Shown here piece by piece: positions 3,702-9,456 of a stretch of 9,456 nt of DNA. A program made the position numbers and the translations under genes. Below the pieces are notes generated by a model, which made no database searches, was not told the origin of the DNA, and saw only the letters and a list, made by a program, of their open reading frames with translations. Each line of letters starts with the position of its first letter. Position 1 is the stretch's first letter. Source of the DNA: Actinomycetota bacterium (GTDB lineage Bacteria; Actinomycetota; Actinomycetes; S36-B12; UBA5976); contig SXYE01000073.1 in NCBI GenBank assembly GCA_005789325.1, positions 1 through 9,456 on the forward strand, written 5' to 3'.

Positions 3702-5960
3702 ATGTCTCCAAAAACTGCTGCCCAGCCTAAAGAGGGCAAAGCAAAACCTGAGAAAAAAACGACCAAGCCTGAAGCACTTGATCCAGGCACTTTGGTTGAT
3801 GCACTTCGCCAAAGAGATGATCACTCAATGCGCTTGATGTTGATTCAACGCCCAGATTTAGTTCATCCTGTTCCAACTGACATTGCCAAACTTGCTGCAA
3901 GAGCAGCTACTAATTCATCAGTCACCCGAGTCTTGGATCGATTGGATGCTTGGACAGTTGGAGTCTCAGAAGTAATTTCAGTTCTTAATGAACCATTTAC
4001 TAAAAAAGATTTAGAAAAAGTTTTAAACAATAATGACAAAATTGGTGCTGCTTTAGAAAAATTGCGTTTGCTTGCAATTATTTGGGGCGATGACAACGGA
4101 ATGCGTTTTGTTCCAGTGTTAAAAGAAGTAGTAGCTCCTCATCCTGCAGGTTTTGGTCCTTGCTTTTTACATGAAAGACCTGATTTAGCTGCCATTGCAA
4201 ATCAAGAAAGAATTGAAGAAATAGTAAGTAAAGGGCCAAAAGGAACGCAAGAAGTTTTAAATGAATTACTATGGGGTCCCCCAGTTATAACTTTGTCAAA
4301 ATTAAATCGTGATGCAGGAATTACTAGTGCAAAAAATGGTCATGAATATTTAATGGCTCATGGTGTTTTGGTTGCCACAGCTCGCGATGCTTTAACTTTG
4401 CCAAGAGAAATTGCTTTAGTGATGAGAACACCAAGTTATTTGCCTGAAGACATTTCAAATAACAAAAATATTAAAACCAAAGCACAAAGAGATCCTGTAC
4501 AAGTAGATAGAGCAGCAGGTGCTGCTGGTTTGCAATTTGTGCAATTAGTAGAAGAACTACTTGATAATTGGGGAGAAACTCCTCCAGCAGTTTTACGAAA
4601 TGGTGGATTAGCACAAAGAGATTTAACTATTGCAGCAAAGATTTGTAATGATGATGAAAATATTGCTGCACTTCTTTCCGAAATTGCTTTTTCAGCAGGA
4701 CTCCTTGCCGCAGGTGATGACAAGGAACAAGTTTGGTTACCTACACCTGCATTTGATGTGTGGCGCACAAAGAGTGTGGAGGAGCGTTGGGCAATTTTAG
4801 CTGAAGCTTGGTTAACAACCACAAGAGTTGCATCTTTAGTTGGAAAAGTTGGCGAAATAAGAATTAATGCTTTATCTCCCGAAGTTGATAAACCACTTGC
4901 ACCAGAAATTAGATCATTAGTGCTTGATGCCTTGGCTGCACTTGAACCTGGCTTTGAACCAGATCCAGAAGCAGTTGTGGAATATGTAACTTGGTTAAGA
5001 CCAAGAAAAAATAAAGAAGAAATTGAAACTTTAGTAAAAGCAATTTTGGGTGAAGCAAACACAATTGGAATTCGTGGTTTAGGTGTTCTTGCCACAACTG
5101 GTAGAGCTTTGGGAGAAATGCGTTACACAATGCCTTCCCCAGAAGCAAGAACTGCAGCCGCTAGAGCTGCTGTTGCTGATCCAAAAGGATATGCAGTTAA
5201 ACCAGATCAAATGTTAGTTTCTGCAATTGCACCACTTCTTCCAGATGCAATAGCAACTTTTGTATTACAGGCAGATTTAACTGCAGTAATTCCAGGACCT
5301 CCTGCTGCTGAAGTTGCATCAGAGTTAAGACATATGGCTTATCAAGAATCACGTGGAGCAGCTCAAGTATTTAGATTTACTGAATCTTCATTGCAAAGAG
5401 CAATGGAACGTGGTTATACAGCAGAAAGAATTCTTGAATTCTTAAACAAATACACCACCACAGAAGTTCCCCAACCTCTTGAATATTTAATTAATGATTT
5501 AGTGAGAAAACTTGGTGACATTAAACCTATTGATGAACCAATTGATGACACAGTTCCTGCACCAAATGAGAGACGATCTCCTGCAAGAGTTAGACCACGA
5601 CCAGCACCTGAAGGTGCTCCACCGGATGCAGCTTTGCTTGATGCTGCAATTAAAGCGTTAAGAGCTGGCGAAGATCCAAAAGCAAAACCAGTTACTCCAG
5701 CAGCGGCTCCAAATAAAACGCCAGCCAGTAAAATTGCTGAATTATGCCGAGAAGTTGTTGACAAAGTAATTTCAGGAAGCAAACCAGGTGATGTGTGCAT
5801 TACAATTACCTACGTTGATACTCACGGAATGAGTTCAAATCGAATTGTGGAACCAATTAGATTTGAAGGTGGTTTGTTAACAGGTTTTGATTTAACAGAT
5901 TCAAGAATTCGTGACTATGCAATCTCTCGCATAGCTGGAGCAGAAAAGGGCAAAAAGTAA
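3702..5960 (+). CDS. Helicase-associated protein: winged-helix-like segments, XPB-N-like domain, WYL-like C-terminus
   Basis: A 752-residue protein of the actinobacterial family found next to XPB (Rv0862c-like, about the same length). Residues 1-26 are Lys/Pro-rich. Residues 28-95 have the family pattern RPDLVHPVPTDIAKLAARA (50-68). Helical, winged-helix-like stretches follow at about 170-240 (LNELLWGPP and after) and 280-360. Residues 520-607, starting FVLQADLTAVIPGP, form an XPB/Ssl2 N-terminal-like domain (PF13625), with Q523, D525, T527, R558, T560, K583-Y584 and V589-P590 shared with the N-terminus of the next gene. A Pro/Ala-rich linker spans about 608-677. The last 55 residues (ITYVDTHG ... 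RIVEP ... GFDL ... RDYAISRI) look like a WYL-type barrel. No ATPase or nuclease motif is visible, so it is probably a DNA-binding partner or regulator of XPB. The stop is followed directly by the XPB start codon, a strong sign of a complex. Annotation by family is sure; function is not established. Confidence 0.88.
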   Translation: MSPKTAAQPKEGKAKPEKKTTKPEALDPGTLVDALRQRDDHSMRLMLIQRPDLVHPVPTDIAKLAARAATNSSVTRVLDRLDAWTVGVSEVISVLNEPFTKKDLEKVLNNNDKIGAALEKLRLLAIIWGDDNGMRFVPVLKEVVAPHPAGFGPCFLHERPDLAAIANQERIEEIVSKGPKGTQEVLNELLWGPPVITLSKLNRDAGITSAKNGHEYLMAHGVLVATARDALTLPREIALVMRTPSYLPEDISNNKNIKTKAQRDPVQVDRAAGAAGLQFVQLVEELLDNWGETPPAVLRNGGLAQRDLTIAAKICNDDENIAALLSEIAFSAGLLAAGDDKEQVWLPTPAFDVWRTKSVEERWAILAEAWLTTTRVASLVGKVGEIRINALSPEVDKPLAPEIRSLVLDALAALEPGFEPDPEAVVEYVTWLRPRKNKEEIETLVKAILGEANTIGIRGLGVLATTGRALGEMRYTMPSPEARTAAARAAVADPKGYAVKPDQMLVSAIAPLLPDAIATFVLQADLTAVIPGPPAAEVASELRHMAYQESRGAAQVFRFTESSLQRAMERGYTAERILEFLNKYTTTEVPQPLEYLINDLVRKLGDIKPIDEPIDDTVPAPNERRSPARVRPRPAPEGAPPDAALLDAAIKALRAGEDPKAKPVTPAAAPNKTPASKIAELCREVVDKVISGSKPGDVCITITYVDTHGMSSNRIVEPIRFEGGLLTGFDLTDSRIRDYAISRIAGAEKGKK

Positions 5961-7622
5961 ATGACCGATGGTCCATTGATTGTCCAAAGTGATAAAACAC
6001 TTCTATTAGAAATTGATCACGAGTTATCAGCAGAAGCAAGGCGTGCCATTGCTCCATTTGCTGAATTAGAAAGATCTCCAGAACACGTTCACACTTATCG
6101 AATAACACCGCTTGGTTTATGGAATGCCAGGGCTGCTGGATTAGATGCAGAAAGTGTGGTTGACACACTTCTTAAATATTCGCGCTACGCAGTTCCCCAC
6201 GGATTACTTGTTGATGTGGCAGAACTTATGGACCGTTATGGTCGCTTAAGTTTGAAGAAAGATCCTGTTCACGGATTGATTTTGCATTGTGAAGATCTCC
6301 CAGTTTTAGAAGAAATTCTTCGTAGCAAAAGAATTCAGCCTCTAGTTGGACAAAGAATTGATGACCAAAACATTGTGGTTCACCCCTCAGAACGAGGACA
6401 ACTTAAACAACAACTACTAAAACTAGGTTGGCCTGCTGAAGATTATGCAGGTTATGTTGATGGCGATGCTCACGCAATTGAATTAGTTCAAAAAGGGTGG
6501 GAGCTTCGCGGTTACCAACAAATTGCTTCTGAATCATTTGTTCATGGTGGATCTGGTGTTGTAGTTCTTCCTTGCGGTGCTGGAAAAACAATTGTGGGTG
6601 CAAGTGCCATGGCAACTCTTGCCACAACAACTTTAATTTTGGTTACTAACACAGTTTCTGCTCGTCAATGGAGATCAGAGTTATTAAAACGAACCACTTT
6701 GACTGAAGATGAAATCGGTGAATATTCCGGTTCCAAGAAAGAAATACGTCCAGTAACAATTGCTACTTACCAAGTTTTAACTACTAAAAGAAAAGGTGTT
6801 TATGCACACCTTGAACTTTTTGACGCTAAAAATTGGGGCTTGATTATTTATGATGAAGTTCATTTACTTCCAGCACCAGTTTTTAGATTCACAGCTGACA
6901 TTCAATCTCGTCGTCGCCTGGGTTTAACTGCAACTTTGGTTCGTGAAGATGGTCGTGAAGATGATGTGTTTTCACTTATTGGTCCAAAAAGATTTGATGC
7001 ACCTTGGAAAGATATGGCTGATCAAGGTTGGATTGCTCCAGCAGATTGCGTGGAAGTAAGAGTTACTCTTCCAGAACATGAACGCTTAACTTATGCAACT
7101 GCTGAAAGAGAAGATAAGTATCGACTTGCGTCAACTACTTTATCTAAAAATACTGTGGTGGAAACTTTAGTTGCAAAACATAGTGATGACAGAGTTTTAG
7201 TTATTGGACAATATTTAGATCAATTAGCAGAACTTGGTCAACATTTAGGAGCACCTGTTGTTGATGGTTCAACTCCAATTAAAGAACGTGAAAAACTTTT
7301 CGAAGCATTTAGATCAGGAGATCTAAAAGTATTAGTAGTAAGTAAAGTTGCAAACTTTTCACTTGATTTACCAGAAGCAGGAGTTGCTATTCAAGTTTCT
7401 GGATCTTTTGGTTCCAGACAAGAAGAAGCACAAAGACTTGGTCGAGTTTTAAGACCAAAAGCAGATGGTAGAACTGCACGTTTTTATGCTGTTGTAGCCA
7501 GAGACACCATTGATGCTGACTTTGCTGCGCATCGCCAAAGATTCTTAGCCGAACAGGGATATGCCTATCGCATCATCGATGCTGCTGATGTTTTGTCGGG
7601 CAAAGATCCCAAAGCTAATTAA
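5961..7622 (+). CDS. XPB/Ercc3-type superfamily 2 DNA helicase
   Basis: A 553-residue DNA-dependent ATPase and 3'-5' helicase or translocase, orthologous to mycobacterial Ercc3 (XPB), proposed to act in DNA repair. Residues 1-95 are the XPB N-terminal domain, and about 96-165 a second segment ending in KLGWPAEDYAGY. RecA1 carries the Q-like ELRGYQ (181-186), Walker A PCGAGKT (204-210), motif II DEVH (298-301), motif III LTATL (322-326) and the XPB hallmark RED (328-330). RecA2 has SKVANFSLDLPEA (461-473) and motif VI QRLGRVLRPK (491-500). All catalytic motifs are intact and the length is normal for the family. ATG follows the upstream TAA with no gap; AAAAGGG lies 10 nt upstream. The partner gene before it carries a paralogous copy of the N-terminal domain. 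No Bax1-type nuclease, the archaeal XPB partner, is seen. Confidence 0.96.
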   Translation: MTDGPLIVQSDKTLLLEIDHELSAEARRAIAPFAELERSPEHVHTYRITPLGLWNARAAGLDAESVVDTLLKYSRYAVPHGLLVDVAELMDRYGRLSLKKDPVHGLILHCEDLPVLEEILRSKRIQPLVGQRIDDQNIVVHPSERGQLKQQLLKLGWPAEDYAGYVDGDAHAIELVQKGWELRGYQQIASESFVHGGSGVVVLPCGAGKTIVGASAMATLATTTLILVTNTVSARQWRSELLKRTTLTEDEIGEYSGSKKEIRPVTIATYQVLTTKRKGVYAHLELFDAKNWGLIIYDEVHLLPAPVFRFTADIQSRRRLGLTATLVREDGREDDVFSLIGPKRFDAPWKDMADQGWIAPADCVEVRVTLPEHERLTYATAEREDKYRLASTTLSKNTVVETLVAKHSDDRVLVIGQYLDQLAELGQHLGAPVVDGSTPIKEREKLFEAFRSGDLKVLVVSKVANFSLDLPEAGVAIQVSGSFGSRQEEAQRLGRVLRPKADGRTARFYAVVARDTIDADFAAHRQRFLAEQGYAYRIIDAADVLSGKDPKAN

Positions 7623-7664
7623 TTTTTCGATAATCACTTGAGTTTGTGGAAGTAAACCTTGTCA

Positions 7665-7683
7665 AGATTATTTAAAGATTATT
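7665..7683 (+). repeat. Direct repeat AGATTATT x2 upstream of ppc
   Basis: AGATTATT begins at 7665 and again at 7676, 11 bp apart, inside the 80-bp gap between XPB and ppc. It lies just before the proposed ppc -10, so it could be a tandem activator site, but AT-rich spacers produce such repeats easily. Confidence 0.2.
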
Positions 7684-7690
7684 CTCTGCA

Positions 7691-7696
7691 TAGAAT
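7691..7696 (+). promoter_or_regulatory. Candidate -10 for leaderless ppc transcription
   Basis: TAGAAT matches TATAAT at five of six positions and ends 6 nt before ATG 7703, with no Shine-Dalgarno between. TTGTCA (7659-7664) is the best -35-like hexamer but lies 26 bp away, too far for this -10; it would fit better with TATTCT at 7680-7685 (15-bp spacer). No intrinsic terminator for the XPB operon is visible in this gap. Confidence 0.4.
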
Positions 7697-7702
7697 TGCC
7701 TC

Positions 7703-9456
7703 ATGACAACTAATGGTGGACAGGATTCAGATGCGCTGATGCGCTCTGAGATTCATCGTTTAGGAATCCTTTTAGGTCAGTCTTTAACTAGACAAGAGGG
7801 TCCACAATTATTTGAATTAGTTGAAAAAATAAGACTGCTCTCAAAAGACAAACCCAATGAGGTTGCCCAATTACTAGCCCACATTGATTTAGATTCAGCC
7901 ATCAAACTGGCACGAGCATTTAGTGTTTATTTTCATTTAGCAAACATCACCGAGCAGTTTTTTAGATCTCAAGACAGAGCGCAAGAAAGAAACACTAATG
8001 GAACTTGGTTAGCCCAAGTTGCCACCAGAATTAAAGAAGCAGGAATTAAACAAGATGTAATTGAGGAAGCGTTTCAAAATCTTCACGTTCGTCCAGTTTT
8101 TACTGCCCATCCCACTGAAGCTTCTCGTCGAAGCGTGTTATTGAAACTAAAGAGAATTGCTGAACTGTTAAGTGAGAAATATTCCACCTCCTCACTCACT
8201 ACAGTTAATGATGATCAGTTTTCCGAAATCATTGATCTATTATGGCAAACCGATGAACTTAGGTTAGAACGACCAGAAGTTCTTGACGAAGCAAGAAATG
8301 CCATGAACTATTTAGATGATGCAGCAACTGGAGCCTTACCTGAAGTTTTGCAAGAACTAAACCGCATCGCATTTGAACTTGGTGTGGGAGAAAAACTTAA
8401 ACCAACTGATACACCTTTAACTTTTGGATCATGGATAGGTGGAGATAGAGACGGTAATCCATTTGTTACCCCTGAAGTAACAACAAATGTTTTAACTTTA
8501 CAAAGAGGACATGCGATTAGGGTATTGCAACTAACTCTTAAACGTTTAGCAGATGATTTATCCATTTCAGATCGTATTTCACCAGCTGATGATCAATTAT
8601 GGGATTCGGTTGAAAAAGATCTGACAGTTTTAAGTGGATTAGATTCTCGAATGAAAAGAATCAATGCTGAAGAACCTTATCGTTTAAAAATCTCTGCCAT
8701 AAGTCATCGCTTAGAGCAAACCAGGATTCGATTTGCTAACAAAGCAGGTCATGTTCCAGGAGTTGATTACGGCAGCGAAAAGGAATTCGTTGAGGACTTA
8801 AACAAATTGTTCATCGCTCTAAACAATGAAAGAAGTGGCCTAATTGCTCAAGGAGTATTGGGTAAAGCTCTTCGAACAGCTGCTGCAATTGGACTTCAAA
8901 TTGCCAAACTAGACGTTAGAGAGCACTCTGATAAACACCATGATGCCCTTGCTCCCTTGATTGACAGAGCAAAAATAATTAATAAACCATATGCCCAATT
9001 AACTAAGTCAGAACGTTTTGCATTACTTGCCCAAGAATTGGATTCTCCTCGACCTCTTGCTGCCACAGTTGCTGGAACAACACCTAGTGCTCTTACCGAT
9101 GCTGAAGCAATTCGTACCTATTCAACTTTTGGTGCCATTAATCAAGCCTTGTTGCAATACGGAGATGACGTGATTGATACCTACATCATTTCCATGACTA
9201 AAGGTCCTGATGATTTGATGGCAGCAGTTATCTTGGCAAAAGAAAACGGTTTAGTAGATCTTCCAGCAAAAGTGGCCAAAGTTAACTTTGTGCCATTGCT
9301 AGAAACTGTTGATGAGTTAAGAAATGCTGGCGAAATTCTAGAAACTCTTCTATCTACTCCTTCATACCGAATTCTTGTCTCTTTACGCGACAACGTGCAA
9401 GAAGTAATGCTTGGCTACTCCGATTCAAACAAGGATGCAGGCATAACCACCAGCCA
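7703..9456 (+). CDS. ppc: Phosphoenolpyruvate carboxylase (5' part; 3' end outside window)
   Basis: Catalyses phosphoenolpyruvate + bicarbonate to oxaloacetate + phosphate in the cytoplasm and refills the TCA cycle. The window holds 584 complete codons plus two bases, roughly two thirds of the usual 880-930 residues, with no stop. Visible active-site motifs are FTAHPTEA with catalytic His136, the SWIGGDRDGNP loop (Arg249 in GDRDG), LDVREHSDKH (Arg406), and GYSDSNKDAG (573-582). VREHSDKH in place of the enterobacterial IRQDSTRH is usual for actinobacterial enzymes. The C-terminal catalytic glycine-rich loop and the aspartate-inhibitor site lie outside the window. ATG 7703 is chosen because the next residues lead into the conserved LMRSEIHRLGILLG helix and a -10-like TAGAAT lies 6 nt upstream. 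It is separated from the XPB operon by 80 bp and probably has its own promoter. Confidence 0.97.
   Translation, partial: MTTNGGQDSDALMRSEIHRLGILLGQSLTRQEGPQLFELVEKIRLLSKDKPNEVAQLLAHIDLDSAIKLARAFSVYFHLANITEQFFRSQDRAQERNTNGTWLAQVATRIKEAGIKQDVIEEAFQNLHVRPVFTAHPTEASRRSVLLKLKRIAELLSEKYSTSSLTTVNDDQFSEIIDLLWQTDELRLERPEVLDEARNAMNYLDDAATGALPEVLQELNRIAFELGVGEKLKPTDTPLTFGSWIGGDRDGNPFVTPEVTTNVLTLQRGHAIRVLQLTLKRLADDLSISDRISPADDQLWDSVEKDLTVLSGLDSRMKRINAEEPYRLKISAISHRLEQTRIRFANKAGHVPGVDYGSEKEFVEDLNKLFIALNNERSGLIAQGVLGKALRTAAAIGLQIAKLDVREHSDKHHDALAPLIDRAKIINKPYAQLTKSERFALLAQELDSPRPLAATVAGTTPSALTDAEAIRTYSTFGAINQALLQYGDDVIDTYIISMTKGPDDLMAAVILAKENGLVDLPAKVAKVNFVPLLETVDELRNAGEILETLLSTPSYRILVSLRDNVQEVMLGYSDSNKDAGITTS

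Noticed and set aside
4436..5095. A 219-codon open frame on the minus strand inside the helicase-associated gene
   Set aside because: It is antisense to a well-supported gene, is Ser/Ala-rich without any recognisable domain, and arises from the codon bias of the plus-strand gene. The same holds for minus-strand frames at 3863-4096, 4909-5148, 5414-5800, 5857-6168, 6403-6630, 8308-8565 and 9181-9393.

Overview
The window reads as a block of chromosome from a low-GC, streamlined actinobacterium. The strongest evidence is the gene set. It has an XPB-type DNA helicase whose start (MTDGPLIVQSDKT) is almost that of mycobacterial Ercc3, and just before it a large helicase-associated protein. Next to these are a CspB with the actinobacterial C-terminal extension, a DUF3027 protein and a DUF2530 membrane protein. 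Base composition is AT-rich (A/T-ending codons dominate) and intergenic gaps are short. That suggests a freshwater or marine Nanopelagicales-like (acI) lineage; the lineage is inference. There is no prophage, insertion sequence, tRNA, rRNA or CRISPR.

Layout. At 1-981 (minus) lies the N-terminal part of a DEAD-box RNA helicase, cut by the window edge inside motif VI. Its 190-bp upstream region holds three inverted repeats. At 1172-1519 (minus) is a PF04020 'holin-4-like' membrane protein. Divergent from it, and sharing a 24-bp spacer, is a two-gene unit: a DinB/YfiT-like metal protein (1544-2029) and a DUF2530 membrane protein (2026-2262) that overlap by 4 nt. A minus-strand pair follows, cspB (3160-3540) then DUF3027 (2259-3140), and its end overlaps the DUF2530 stop codon. 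From a second divergent spacer (3541-3701), a plus-strand operon carries the helicase-associated protein (3702-5960) and XPB (5961-7622) with no gap between them. After 80 bp, phosphoenolpyruvate carboxylase begins at 7703 and runs off the right edge.

Working together. The XPB pair is a DNA repair or remodelling unit. CspB and the DEAD-box helicase are RNA-chaperone functions typical of cold adaptation. PEP carboxylase is anaplerotic metabolism and probably unrelated. The most interesting observation is that the XPB N-terminal domain has a paralogous copy inside its operon partner. That partner combines winged-helix-like segments, this XPB-N-like module and a WYL-like C-terminus. The arrangement recalls the p52(Tfb2)-XPB pair of eukaryotic TFIIH.

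Several genes lack a Shine-Dalgarno sequence and have a -10-like hexamer 6-9 nt before the start codon, so leaderless transcription is likely common here.
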